DNA of 64,000 nucleotides from an uncultured Flavobacteriaceae bacterium (GTDB lineage: Bacteria; Bacteroidota; Bacteroidia; Flavobacteriales; Flavobacteriaceae): the NCBI GenBank assembly GCA_947502635.1, contig CANNAN010000019.1, forward strand, positions 1-64,000, read 5' to 3'. The first letter of the stretch is position 1; every line of letters starts with the position of its first letter. Shown here piece after piece: positions 23,611-32,633 of this stretch. Both the position numbers and the translations under genes were made by a program. Under the pieces are notes generated by a model that was not told where the DNA came from, did not search any database, and saw only the letters and a program-made list of their open reading frames with translations.

Positions 23611-25548
23611 TTAATTTATTGGGTTTTGTGATGTTTTTAATAGACGTTTAAGTCGTTTGTATTCAGAGTCGTCAACAAGCTGTAGTTTCGTTTGTCTATT
23701 TATTCTAAAGGGTTCTCCAGAATACGGTTTGGCATATTCCTCTTCTAGGCTATGTCTTAAAATCCACTCTTCTAAATCTTTTCTGGTAATATAACCTTTA
23801 ATATGTTTTTCAATCATTAAACTAGCTATTCTACCAGCAAATCGACTTCCCCAGTAGCCATTTTCAACAAACACAGCAATGGCTATTTTAGGATCATTTT
23901 TAGGAGCAAAAGCAACGAAAATAGAATGATCTGTAAGTTGCGTTTTTAAACTATCTATGATGGCAAAGTTTTCAACAGTACCAGTTTTACCACAAATATC
24001 TATATCTTTTACTTGTAATGATGCTGCAGTCCCTTTTTTATAAACTTGTAGCATGCCTTCAATTACAGGTTCAAAATGGGCTTTGTCAATGGTGGTATAC
24101 TTAGCTTTAGTGAACTTTTCGGGAAGCGTTTTGCCTTCAATAGATTTGATAATATGAGGCGTGTAATAATACCCTCTATTGGCTATAGCAGCAATCATAT
24201 TGGCTAATTGAATAGGGGTTGTGGCAACCTCACCTTGTCCAATAGCATTCGATATGGTATAAGTTGAGTAAAAGGTTTTAGGGTAGATACGTTTATAGTA
24301 TGCTCTATCTGGTATTCTTCCTTTCGCACCTTCAAATAAATCGTTATTTAAAAAATTTCCTAAACCAAAACTTTTAACATGCTTGCTCCAAGTGTCAATA
24401 CCTGTTGAAGCATTACCTTCTTTATCTAGAATTTTTCTATATGTAGTGGCAAAATAGGCATTGCAAGATTCTTGTATCCCAGAAATCATATCATTATGTT
24501 TACCAATATAGCAGTGGCATTTCATAAAACGATTCCCATATTTATATCCTGCATAACAGGTAACCGTTTCATTTGGCGTTATAACACCTTCTTGTAAAGC
24601 TATTAAAGCGTTCATGAGTTTAAAGGGGGAGCCAGGTTCGTAAACTCCTTTTAAACTCCTGTTAAAAAGTGGTTTAGCAATAGTGTCATTATAAAGTTTT
24701 GTGAAGTTTTTAGAACGATCTCTTCCCACCAAAATATTAGGGTCGTAAGTTGGTGCAGCGACCATGGTTAGTATTTCTCCAGTACTAGGTTCAATAGCAA
24801 TAACTCCACCACGTTTATTTTGCATGAGTAGCTCACCATAGGCTTGTAATTTTGAATCAATGGTTATTGTTATATCTTTTCCTTGTTCTGGAATAGTATC
24901 AAATTTACCTGATTTATATGGCCCCAGATTTCTATTAAATCGGTCTTTTTGAATAAACTTGATACCTTTTATGCCACGTAATGTTTTTTCATAAGACGCT
25001 TCAATTCCTTGTTTACCAATAAGATCTCCCATTTTATAATATGGGTCAATTTTTATATTTCTATTATTAACTTCTCCAATATCACCTAGAACATTGGCTC
25101 CAATAGTTGTTTGATAATGCCTGAGAGAACGTTTTTGAATATAAAAACCGTTAAATTTTCGCATTTTTTCCTGTAAAACAGCATAATCTTCTTTTGACAT
25201 ATGGGATACAAAAACGGAAGGTAACCTGGGTGAGTAATGTCTTGCTTTCTTGTATTTTTTTATAAATTGCTCTTTATCAATTTTTAATAAAGCACAAAAC
25301 TCTAGGGTATCTAATGGTTCTACTTCACGAGGAATAACCATCACATCATATGATGGTTGGTTAGCAACCAGAAGCTCACCATTTCTGTCATAAACAAATC
25401 CTCGTTTTGGATAATCGTATACTTTTCTAATAGCATTATCGTCAAATAAATCATGTTCATTTGATGTATATACCTGAAGGTAAAAGAGTCTGAATATAAA
25501 TAAAAGACCAACAAGTATTATTGAAACGAAAAGTAAAAGCTGTCTCAT
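23611..25548 (-). CDS. mrdA: Penicillin-binding protein 2 (transpeptidase)
   Basis: 645 residues, normal for PBP2. One N-terminal membrane anchor, a dimerisation domain, then the transpeptidase domain with all three active-site motifs: SxxK in YEPGSPFKLMNAL, SxN in SCNAYF and KTG in CGKTGTVEN. It crosslinks peptidoglycan during rod elongation together with RodA. It overlaps mreD by 4 bases. Resistance-type changes cannot be judged from this reading. Confidence 0.95.
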   Translation of the reverse strand: MRQLLLFVSIILVGLLFIFRLFYLQVYTSNEHDLFDDNAIRKVYDYPKRGFVYDRNGELLVANQPSYDVMVIPREVEPLDTLEFCALLKIDKEQFIKKYKKARHYSPRLPSVFVSHMSKEDYAVLQEKMRKFNGFYIQKRSLRHYQTTIGANVLGDIGEVNNRNIKIDPYYKMGDLIGKQGIEASYEKTLRGIKGIKFIQKDRFNRNLGPYKSGKFDTIPEQGKDITITIDSKLQAYGELLMQNKRGGVIAIEPSTGEILTMVAAPTYDPNILVGRDRSKNFTKLYNDTIAKPLFNRSLKGVYEPGSPFKLMNALIALQEGVITPNETVTCYAGYKYGNRFMKCHCYIGKHNDMISGIQESCNAYFATTYRKILDKEGNASTGIDTWSKHVKSFGLGNFLNNDLFEGAKGRIPDRAYYKRIYPKTFYSTYTISNAIGQGEVATTPIQLANMIAAIANRGYYYTPHIIKSIEGKTLPEKFTKAKYTTIDKAHFEPVIEGMLQVYKKGTAASLQVKDIDICGKTGTVENFAIIDSLKTQLTDHSIFVAFAPKNDPKIAIAVFVENGYWGSRFAGRIASLMIEKHIKGYITRKDLEEWILRHSLEEEYAKPYSGEPFRINRQTKLQLVDDSEYKRLKRLLKTSQNPIN

Positions 25549-26051
25549 TTAGATTTTCTACTAAAAATAATAGTTATTATGATACTTAATAAAATAGTAA
25601 ATATACTTGAGAATAACGTTTTTTGAAGCACTAAAATTACTTTTGGCAGGCTAAATATTTCTAATGAAAATAAAATAATATGATGCAGTATAACAAGTAG
25701 TGTTATATAAGTAATTTTAGAACCAAAGTCTACAGCTCCAAATTTTATATTATGGTGTTCGTACATAGTTCCAAAAGAAAACTTCAGTATAATAGGTCTT
25801 ACATAGGCTATAAAGACACAAGCAGCAGCATGAATACCTCCAGAATCTAAGAACATATCAATAATTAATCCTAACAAGAAACTTGATAAGATTATAATAG
25901 CACGGTTGCTTTTTACTGGAAATAAAGCGATAAATAAAATGTATGGATATGGGTTTATATAACCCATAAAGTTGATATGATTAAATATTAAAACCTGTAT
26001 TAAGACTAATACAATAAAACGGATGCTATTTACAGAAAGTAAATTATTCAT
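25545..26051 (-). CDS. mreD: Rod shape-determining protein MreD
   Basis: 168-residue membrane protein with five or six helices, recognised mainly by position between mreC and mrdA and by the motif FNHINFMGYINPYPYILFI typical of flavobacterial MreD. Part of the elongasome, connecting MreC to the membrane machinery. It overlaps mreC by 8 bases at its start and mrdA by 4 at its end, so the operon is tightly coupled. Confidence 0.9.
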   Translation of the reverse strand: MNNLLSVNSIRFIVLVLIQVLIFNHINFMGYINPYPYILFIALFPVKSNRAIIILSSFLLGLIIDMFLDSGGIHAAACVFIAYVRPIILKFSFGTMYEHHNIKFGAVDFGSKITYITLLVILHHIILFSLEIFSLPKVILVLQKTLFSSIFTILLSIIITIIFSRKSK

Positions 26052-26850
26052 TTAATAAATTAGTAATCTCAGGTTTATTAATATTTTCTATAATGTAAAC
26101 ATGTTCCAAATTGGTCATGTCGTTAAAGAGTTTTACATTGATTTCATAATAATTTTCGGCGGCATCTAGATTGAAATAGGCAATGGTGCCTATGGGGATA
26201 TTTTTTGGAAATATTGAGGAACGTCCAGAAGTAATGATAGTATCGCCAATAACAACAGGCGCTATTTTAGGAATGTCTGTAAGTTGAACAAAAGCAGGGT
26301 CTTTGGCGTTCCAAGTTAGAGAGCCTATATGGTTTGTTTTTTTTAATTGAGCACTAATGCTACTAGTGGTGTTTAAAATAGATATTACCGTGGCATAATT
26401 ACCGCTTATTTCGTTAATTATACCAACAATACCTTCGGTTGTTATAACACCAAAATCTTGTTTTATACTATCGTTTGTTCCTTTGTTGATTAAAAGAACA
26501 TTGTCTGGTGCAGAATAATTGTTTTTAATAACCTGCGCATTAGAAAAATAGTAGGGCACATTAAGACTATCTGAATGGTTTGTTTTTATACTGCTTTCTA
26601 AATTATACAAAAGCGATTTTAGACGTTTGTTTTCTTCGAATAAAAGTTTATTCTGCGATCTTAAATTAAGATATATGCTAATATTATTTGCAGAATTGTA
26701 GATACTTCCAGTTAAAAAGTTAGCCGAATTAATAAACTTACTTTTATGATAAGAATGTGATTGAATTGTAAACAAAATCGAAATAGAAAACAGCAATAAG
26801 AACAACAGAAAGTTTTTGTTTCTTATTATGAAATTAATAATCTGTTGCAT
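26044..26850 (-). CDS. mreC: Rod shape-determining protein MreC
   Basis: 268 residues: one N-terminal transmembrane helix (about 12-30), a coiled coil (LRSQNKLLFEENKRLKSLL) and a periplasmic double beta-barrel (GVITTEGIVGIINEISGNYA, SGRSSIFPKNIPIGTI). MreC scaffolds PBP2 activation at the elongasome. 17 bases after mreB, overlapping mreD. Confidence 0.95.
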   Translation of the reverse strand: MQQIINFIIRNKNFLLFLLLFSISILFTIQSHSYHKSKFINSANFLTGSIYNSANNISIYLNLRSQNKLLFEENKRLKSLLYNLESSIKTNHSDSLNVPYYFSNAQVIKNNYSAPDNVLLINKGTNDSIKQDFGVITTEGIVGIINEISGNYATVISILNTTSSISAQLKKTNHIGSLTWNAKDPAFVQLTDIPKIAPVVIGDTIITSGRSSIFPKNIPIGTIAYFNLDAAENYYEINVKLFNDMTNLEHVYIIENINKPEITNLLNE

Positions 26851-26867
26851 GATTTATTGGCGTGTCT

Positions 26868-27896
26868 CTATTTTATCAATACACTTTTGTATTTAGGTAA
26901 ATTTTTAAGTGTAATACCAGTACCTCTAACTACAGCACGCAATGGGTCTTCGGCGATGTAAACTGGGAGATCTGTTTTTTGTGATAAACGCTTATCTAAA
27001 CCTCGCAACATAGAACCTCCACCAGCTAAATAAATACCCGTATTGTATATGTCTGCTGCTAATTCTGGAGGCGTTTGAGATAAAGTTTCCATAACAGCAT
27101 CTTCAATTCTTAGAATAGATTTATCTAATGCCTTCGCAATTTCTCTATGCGAAATAGATACCTGTTTAGGTTTACCTGTTAATAAATCACGTCCTTGAAC
27201 GCTCATATCTTCAGGCGGTAATTCTAAATCTTCAGTAGCAGCACCTATTTGTATTTTTATTTTTTCTGCGGTACGTTCTCCAACATACAAGTTGTGTTGT
27301 GTACGCATGTAGTAAACAATATCATTTGTGAAAACATCTCCTGCAATTTTAACAGATTTATCACACACAATACCTCCAAGGGCAATCACAGCAATTTCTG
27401 TAGTACCACCTCCTATATCCACTACCATATTTCCTTTAGGCTGCATAATATCGACACCAATACCAATAGCCGCCGCCATTGGTTCATGTATTAAGTATAC
27501 TTCTTTGCCATTTACACGTTCAGCACTCTCTTTTACAGCACGCATCTCTACTTCTGTAATTCCTGAAGGAATACATATTACCATGCGAAGTGCAGGTGTG
27601 AAAAATTTCTTTTTTAAAGCAGGTATGTTTTTTATAAACATACTTATCATTTGTTCAGACGCATCAAAATCGGCAATAACACCATCTTTTAAAGGACGAA
27701 TGGTTTTGATGTTTTCGTGCGTTTTACCTTGCATTAAACTGGCTTCTTGACCTACATGGGTTATTTTTCCCGTAACCCTATCTCGTGCAACAATAGAAGG
27801 TGCATCAACGACAACTTTGTCGTTATGAATAATGAGAGTATTTGCAGTTCCTAAATCTATTGCAATTTCTTCGGTTAAGAAGTCAAAAAAGCCCAT
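26868..27896 (-). CDS. mreB: Rod shape-determining actin homologue MreB
   Basis: 342 residues, full length. Actin-fold ATPase that organises side-wall synthesis. Nucleotide-binding blocks are IDLGTANTLI (phosphate 1), DIGGGTTEIAV (phosphate 2) and YLAGGGSMLRGLD (adenosine). The membrane-targeting N-terminus is MGFFDFLTEE. First gene of mreB-mreC-mreD-mrdA-rodA. The 161-base gap to purH upstream suggests its own promoter. Confidence 0.97.
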   Translation of the reverse strand: MGFFDFLTEEIAIDLGTANTLIIHNDKVVVDAPSIVARDRVTGKITHVGQEASLMQGKTHENIKTIRPLKDGVIADFDASEQMISMFIKNIPALKKKFFTPALRMVICIPSGITEVEMRAVKESAERVNGKEVYLIHEPMAAAIGIGVDIMQPKGNMVVDIGGGTTEIAVIALGGIVCDKSVKIAGDVFTNDIVYYMRTQHNLYVGERTAEKIKIQIGAATEDLELPPEDMSVQGRDLLTGKPKQVSISHREIAKALDKSILRIEDAVMETLSQTPPELAADIYNTGIYLAGGGSMLRGLDKRLSQKTDLPVYIAEDPLRAVVRGTGITLKNLPKYKSVLIK

Positions 27897-28057
27897 GTGC
27901 TATTAAAAGTTTAAGTGGTTTAAAAAACGAATCCCGTAAATGTAATAAAAGTTAATAAATATATGGGTTTTAAGTCTATTCAAATTTTATTAAAAAATAC
28001 CATGAATTTAGTTATACGCTTATTGTTGTTTTTTAGATGACAAAAAGCAATATATTT

Positions 28058-29590
28058 TTAATGTTTAAAATGACGTGTACCTGTAAACACCATAGCCAGA
28101 TTATTTTCGTTACAATAATCAATGCTTAATTGATCTTTTATAGAACCTCCTGGTTGAATAACAGCAGTAATACCAGCGTTTTTTGCAATTTCAACACAGT
28201 CTGGGAAAGGAAAAAAAGCATCACTAGCCATAGCAGCGCCATTTAAATCAAAATTAAACGAATTTGCTTTGTGTATAGCTTGTTCTAAAGCATCAACACG
28301 ACTAGTTTGTCCTGTACCACTAGCAAATAATTGTTTGTTTTTTGTTAATACGATGGTGTTAGATTTTGTATGCTTGCAAATTTTTGAAGCAAATATCAAG
28401 TCTTCCAATTCATTAGCGCTAGGATTTGTATTGGTAACATTTTTTAAACCTTCAATAGTATCGGTAATATTATTTCTGTCTTGAAGTAGTATACCATTTA
28501 AACAACTTCTAACATTCATATTTGGTAACTCTATATCATGAAGCACTAATATGATCCTGTTCTTTTTACCTTGAAGGATGGTTAAGGCTTCTGCCGAAAA
28601 AGAAGGTGCAATAACAACTTCGCAGAATAGTTTATGAATTTCTTCTGCTGTAGCAACATCAATTTCAGTATTACTAATTAAAACACCTCCAAAAGCAGAA
28701 ACAGGGTCACCTGCTAAAGCATCAACGTAAGCTTGGTGCAATGTATCGCGTTGTGCTAAACCACAAGCGTTGTTATGTTTTAGAATAGCAAAAGTTGGTG
28801 CGTCATTTTTAAATTCAGTCATTAAATTTACAGCGGCATCAACATCTAAAAGATTGTTATAGCTTAATTCTTTACCATGAAGTTTCGTAAACAACTCATC
28901 AAAATTTCCAAAGAAAAAACCTCTTTGGTGCGGGTTTTCTCCATAACGCAATACTTTTCCTTTCGTTTCGCTAATTTTTAAAGCAGCCTCATCATGGTCT
29001 TTATTAAAGTAGTTGAAAATAGCTGTGTCGTAATGTGATGATATATTAAAAGCTTTACCAGCAAAACGTTTTCTGTTTTCTTCAGAAATAGTGCCGTTAT
29101 TTTCAGAAATCAGATCTAAAAATTCAGCATAATCATTTACAGATGATACACAAATAACATCTGCATAGTTTTTAGCAGCAGCACGAATTAACGAAATACC
29201 ACCTATGTCTATTTTTTCAATAATGTCTTGTGTGCTGGCTCCTGAAGCAACTGTTTTTTCAAACGGATATAAATCAACAATAACCACATCAATTTGAGGA
29301 ATTTCATATTCTGCTAATTCTGCTGCATCACCATCGTGATTTTGTCTGTTTAAAATACCTCCAAAAACTTTAGGGTGTAATGTTTTTACACGACCACCAA
29401 GAATTGAAGGGTAAGAGGTAACATCTTCAACAGGAACGACATCTACACCTAAATCGTTTATGAATTTCTGAGTTCCACCAGTAGAATAGATGGTAACACC
29501 TTGTTCATTTAATTTTTTTACAATAGGTTCTAATCCGTCTTTACTAAATACAGAGATTAATGCAGATTTAATAGCTTTTTCGTTGCTCAT
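28058..29590 (-). CDS. purH: Bifunctional AICAR transformylase/IMP cyclohydrolase
   Basis: 510 residues, normal length. It performs the last two steps of purine synthesis: formylation of AICAR with 10-formyl-tetrahydrofolate, then ring closure to IMP. The N-terminal cyclohydrolase domain (about 1-195) has SVFSKDGLEPIVKKLNEQG and YSTGGTQKFI. The transformylase domain starts with LRYGENPHQ and has the catalytic Lys-His pair in ILKHNNACG. A promoter candidate lies about 90 bases upstream. Confidence 0.96.
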   Translation of the reverse strand: MSNEKAIKSALISVFSKDGLEPIVKKLNEQGVTIYSTGGTQKFINDLGVDVVPVEDVTSYPSILGGRVKTLHPKVFGGILNRQNHDGDAAELAEYEIPQIDVVIVDLYPFEKTVASGASTQDIIEKIDIGGISLIRAAAKNYADVICVSSVNDYAEFLDLISENNGTISEENRKRFAGKAFNISSHYDTAIFNYFNKDHDEAALKISETKGKVLRYGENPHQRGFFFGNFDELFTKLHGKELSYNNLLDVDAAVNLMTEFKNDAPTFAILKHNNACGLAQRDTLHQAYVDALAGDPVSAFGGVLISNTEIDVATAEEIHKLFCEVVIAPSFSAEALTILQGKKNRIILVLHDIELPNMNVRSCLNGILLQDRNNITDTIEGLKNVTNTNPSANELEDLIFASKICKHTKSNTIVLTKNKQLFASGTGQTSRVDALEQAIHKANSFNFDLNGAAMASDAFFPFPDCVEIAKNAGITAVIQPGGSIKDQLSIDYCNENNLAMVFTGTRHFKH

Positions 29591-29679
29591 TAGTTGTCGT
29601 GTTATTTTTTTAATTCCTGTTTTAGGAATGAGATTGTTGTTGTTTATCAGGGTTTTAAGCTGAATTTTTTAAATAATTG

Positions 29680-29708
29680 CAAAAATACTTATTTCCTTCA
29701 AAATACAA
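29680..29708 (-). promoter_or_regulatory. Promoter candidate for purH
   Basis: On the minus strand TTG (29708-29706), an 18-base spacer, then TATTTTTG (29687-29680), matching the Bacteroidota -33/-7 pattern TTG...TAnnTTTG. It would give a leader of roughly 80 bases before purH. A short dyad ATTCCT..AGGAAT in that leader (about 29611-29628) has no recognised riboswitch structure. Confidence 0.55.
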
Positions 29709-29849
29709 GCTTCTAATTAATAAAAATGAGAAGTATTTTTTAACCAAAAGAGGGGAGTTGTTAACACAAATGAAAAATTCTGAAAAACAGGCATAAAAGA
29801 CAAGCTTCAAATTCCAAGTTTCGAATTAATGATTGGATTTTGGAATTTA

Positions 29850-30305
29850 CTAAAGAAGTGTTGCTACTTGAGAACAAACAAACTCTAAAAAACGTTCATC
29901 TGCTTCGGTAAATGGATCTGGTGTGTTAGAATCAATATCAATCTGACCAATATTTTCACCATTTACAAAAATAGGAATAACAATTTCGGCTTTAACAGTT
30001 ATGCTACAGGCGATATAATTACCTTGGGCAGCTACATCTGGTACTACAAAATTTTGATTACTAACGGCTACTTGTCCGCAAATACCTTTTCCAAAAGGAA
30101 TCACTGTATGGTCTGTAGGTGCTCCTACATAAGGACCTAAGTGTAATTCTTCTTTATCACCATTTCTAAAATAAAAACCAACCCAGTTGTAATATTCTAT
30201 ATGGGTCTCAAGTAGTTCACAAATATTTAAAAGGCGTTCGCCTACTGCTTTTTCTGTATTAGAAATAATAGTTTTTACTTGCGGTTTTAAGTCTTCAAAA
30301 ATCAT
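29850..30305 (-). CDS. GAF-domain free methionine-(R)-sulfoxide reductase
   Basis: 151 residues forming a single GAF domain. Hallmarks of fRMsr are YNWVGFYF, LGPYVGAPTDHTVIPFGKGI, the Cys in GKGICGQVA and the Cys in GNYIACSITVKAEIVIPI. The family reduces free methionine-R-sulfoxide using cysteine chemistry. The second Cys is followed by Ser-Ile-Thr rather than the more usual Asp-Ser-x-Ser, a mild deviation, but the catalytic position is kept. Divergent from the exosortase gene. Confidence 0.85.
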   Translation of the reverse strand: MIFEDLKPQVKTIISNTEKAVGERLLNICELLETHIEYYNWVGFYFRNGDKEELHLGPYVGAPTDHTVIPFGKGICGQVAVSNQNFVVPDVAAQGNYIACSITVKAEIVIPIFVNGENIGQIDIDSNTPDPFTEADERFLEFVCSQVATLL

Positions 30306-30398
30306 AACTTCAAAAGTTTTGGTAAAAGTATTTAAAAAGGTGTAATTTCGATATCCAGTTTTGTATAATTTTAACCTAATAAATTAGATAAACGTTTT

Positions 30399-30950
30399 TT
30401 GCAAACACTTTTTATAAAATACAAGTCGGTAATAAAGTTTATCCTTACTTTTTTATTAGTTTATATCTCTTTTTCTGTGATTTATAAACTGTATTTAGAT
30501 GCTTCTGAAGATTCGCAGTTTTATCCTGATTATATGACACATTTGGTGGCTTTACAAAGTGAATCATTATTAAATACATTTGGGTATGACACTCAAATAG
30601 TGCCGCACCCAGAAGAAGCTTCCATGAAACTTATTGTTAATGGTAAATATTTAGCACGTATCATTGAAGGGTGCAACTCTATAAGCGTACTCATTTTATT
30701 CATATCATTTATTGTTGCTTTTTCAGGAAAATTAAAAGCAACATTTTTTTATATACTTTCTGGCAGTGTTTTAATTTATATAGTCAACTTAATTCGTATT
30801 GTAATATTGTCGATGGGTGTGTATCATTATCCTGAACATGGAGACATTTTACATACAGTCGTTTTTCCTGCAATTATTTATGGCATGGTCTTTTTACTAT
30901 GGATATTTTGGGTAAATCGTTTTTCTAAACTAAAAAAGAAAGATGCCTAA
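30399..30950 (+). CDS. xrtF: Exosortase-family protein XrtF
   Basis: 183-residue membrane protein, TTG start (no usable ATG upstream). Five to six helices with the exosortase active-site residues in order: Cys in RIIEGCNSISVLILF, Arg in VNLIRIVILSMG, His in DILHTVVFPAI. Exosortases are transpeptidase-like enzymes that process C-terminal sorting signals; XrtF is the Bacteroidota variant found with a partner membrane protein, and its substrate is not well defined. The next gene overlaps by 8 bases and is that partner. Confidence 0.9.
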   Translation: MQTLFIKYKSVIKFILTFLLVYISFSVIYKLYLDASEDSQFYPDYMTHLVALQSESLLNTFGYDTQIVPHPEEASMKLIVNGKYLARIIEGCNSISVLILFISFIVAFSGKLKATFFYILSGSVLIYIVNLIRIVILSMGVYHYPEHGDILHTVVFPAIIYGMVFLLWIFWVNRFSKLKKKDA

Positions 30951-31371
30951 GTTAATTAAATACATATTACTATTTGTATTATTTGGATTGCTAGTTTTAA
31001 TTCGGGTTTTTGAAAATGAGCTATTTTATGACCCCTATTTAACGTTTTTTCAAAATGACTATTTGTATATTGATAGTCCAAGGCGTGAAGTTTTAAAACT
31101 AGTAAGTTTCACTACATTACGATATTTACTGAATGCTGTTATTTCATTGGCTATTTTATATGTGTTTTTTAAAGATAAAAGCATCATTAAATTTTCAATA
31201 TTCATATATATACTGGCTTATGTTATTCTGCTTTTAATTTATTTATATTTTGTTGTTAATCCAAGACAGGAAGACTATTACTTGTTTTTTAATGTGCGTC
31301 GTTTTTTAATACAGCCCATTATTTTAATATTACTATTACCCGCTTTTTATTACAACAGACTTAAAAATTAA
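30943..31371 (+). CDS. Exosortase F system-associated membrane protein
   Basis: 142 residues with four hydrophobic helices. It matches the small membrane protein always found directly after xrtF in flavobacteria; recognisable parts are RVFENELFYDPYLTFFQNDY near the start and NVRRFLIQPIILILLLPAF at the end. Function unknown; presumably a partner or chaperone of XrtF. It overlaps xrtF by 8 bases, so the two are translationally coupled. Confidence 0.88.
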   Translation: MPKLIKYILLFVLFGLLVLIRVFENELFYDPYLTFFQNDYLYIDSPRREVLKLVSFTTLRYLLNAVISLAILYVFFKDKSIIKFSIFIYILAYVILLLIYLYFVVNPRQEDYYLFFNVRRFLIQPIILILLLPAFYYNRLKN

Positions 31372-31397
31372 GTGTTAATCATTTAATAAAAAACCAT

Positions 31398-31424
31398 TTG
31401 CGGTTTCTTTTTTTTGTATTTTTG
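31398..31424 (+). promoter_or_regulatory. Promoter candidate upstream of the metal module
   Basis: TTG at 31398-31400, a 16-base spacer, then TATTTTTG at 31417-31424, a good match to the Bacteroidota -7 element. It ends only 4 bases before the GTG chosen as start of the next gene, so transcripts from it would be nearly leaderless, or translation starts further in. Confidence 0.4.
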
Positions 31425-31428
31425 TAGG

Positions 31429-31842
31429 GTGATAAAACAGTTGTTACATAAAAGTTTTTCAACCATTCTGGCATTGCTGGTTTTGTTTTCGACAGTATCT
31501 TTTACTATTGAAAAACATTTTTGCGGTGATGTTTTAGTAGATATTTCCATTTTTACTGAAGTGGACAAATGTGCTATGGAAGCTTATGAGATCGCTTTAG
31601 AAAAAATCACAAAGAAATCCTGTTGTAAGGATGTTATAGATGTTGTTAAAGGTCAAGATAAATTAAAGTTTTCTTCATTTGAAGATTTAGATTTTGAGCA
31701 ACAACAATTTATTGCAGCTTATACAGCTTCTTATATAAGTCTTTTTGAAGGTTTACCTAAACAAATAATTCCTCATAAAGATTATTCTCCACCTAATTTG
31801 GTCATAGACATACACGTGTTAGACCAAGTCTTTATAATTTGA
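31429..31842 (+). CDS. HYC_CC_PP family protein
   Basis: About 137 residues from the GTG at 31429 (a TTG at 31414 is the alternative). Signal-like N-terminus (TILALLVLFSTVSFTIE). The three family hallmarks are present: EKHFCGD (H-aromatic-C), KSCCKD (CC) and DYSPPN (PP). The Cys/His content suggests metal binding. Members sit beside heavy-metal TonB receptors and HMA-domain proteins, exactly as here, so it likely belongs to a copper or heavy-metal handling system; its role is not established. Confidence 0.82.
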   Translation: MIKQLLHKSFSTILALLVLFSTVSFTIEKHFCGDVLVDISIFTEVDKCAMEAYEIALEKITKKSCCKDVIDVVKGQDKLKFSSFEDLDFEQQQFIAAYTASYISLFEGLPKQIIPHKDYSPPNLVIDIHVLDQVFII

Positions 31843-31910
31843 TAGATAGATTTTTGGTTCTCTTATAAAGGGAGTTACTTAAAATTTATTAATTCAAATT
31901 TTTAATCAAA

Positions 31911-32633
31911 ATGAAACATATATATACAGTTACAGGTATGACTTGTAACGGGTGCAGGACTTCGGTAGAAAAGCGTCTTAATGCTGTAACTGGTGTCTTA
32001 CATGCTACAGTAGATTTAGAAAAGGCAGAAGCCATTATTAAAATGTCTGAGCCGATTTCAATAGGCCTACTACAAAAAGCCTTATCAGATAAATATCAAA
32101 TTACAGAGCAGGATGAACTAAGAGCTTTAAAACAAATAAATGAAGAAGAAAAGTCTGATTTGAAACAACTATTTCCTCTGTTTCTAATTTTTGGATACAT
32201 TACTATAGCTGCTATTTTACTAAATAGAAACCCTTTGAAATTGGATGCATTTATGCTCGATTTTATGGGGCTTTTTTACATTGTATTTAGCTTTTTTAAA
32301 CTCTTAGATTTAAAAGGCTTTCCAGAATCTTTTAAAATGTACGATCCATTAGCTAAAGTTATGCCTGTTTATGGTTGGGTCTATCCATTTCTTGAAGCGG
32401 CATTAGGGGTTTTATTTTTAATGCGCATTCAAATTCCAATAGCCTTAGTCTTTACGTTGGTTATTTTAGGTATAACTACTATTGGCGTTATTAAAACATT
32501 ATTGAATAAAAAAACGATTCAATGTGCATGTTTAGGGACAGCTTTAAAACTCCCTATGACCAAAGCGACCTTTATTGAAAATAGCATCATGCTTGTTATG
32601 TCAATCATTATGCTAGTTAAGACCTACAATTAA
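31911..32633 (+). CDS. HMA metal-binding domain fused to a MauE/DoxX-like membrane domain
   Basis: 240 residues. Residues 1-65 form a heavy-metal-associated domain with the metal site VTGMTCNGCRTSVEKRL (MxCxxC). A linker follows, then four transmembrane helices of the MauE/DoxX type (about 85-238) containing the Cys pair TIQCACLGTALKLP. It ends where the TonB receptor starts, with no spacing. Likely an inner-membrane metal-thiol protein working with the neighbouring receptor. Confidence 0.85.
   Translation: MKHIYTVTGMTCNGCRTSVEKRLNAVTGVLHATVDLEKAEAIIKMSEPISIGLLQKALSDKYQITEQDELRALKQINEEEKSDLKQLFPLFLIFGYITIAAILLNRNPLKLDAFMLDFMGLFYIVFSFFKLLDLKGFPESFKMYDPLAKVMPVYGWVYPFLEAALGVLFLMRIQIPIALVFTLVILGITTIGVIKTLLNKKTIQCACLGTALKLPMTKATFIENSIMLVMSIIMLVKTYN

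Noticed and set aside
29591-29680. Riboswitch or attenuator in the purH leader
   Set aside because: Only a 6-bp dyad is visible; no conserved purine or PRPP riboswitch core and no T-run.
31383-31568. 61-codon minus-strand frame over the start of the HYC_CC_PP gene
   Set aside because: Antisense to a recognised family with conserved motifs.
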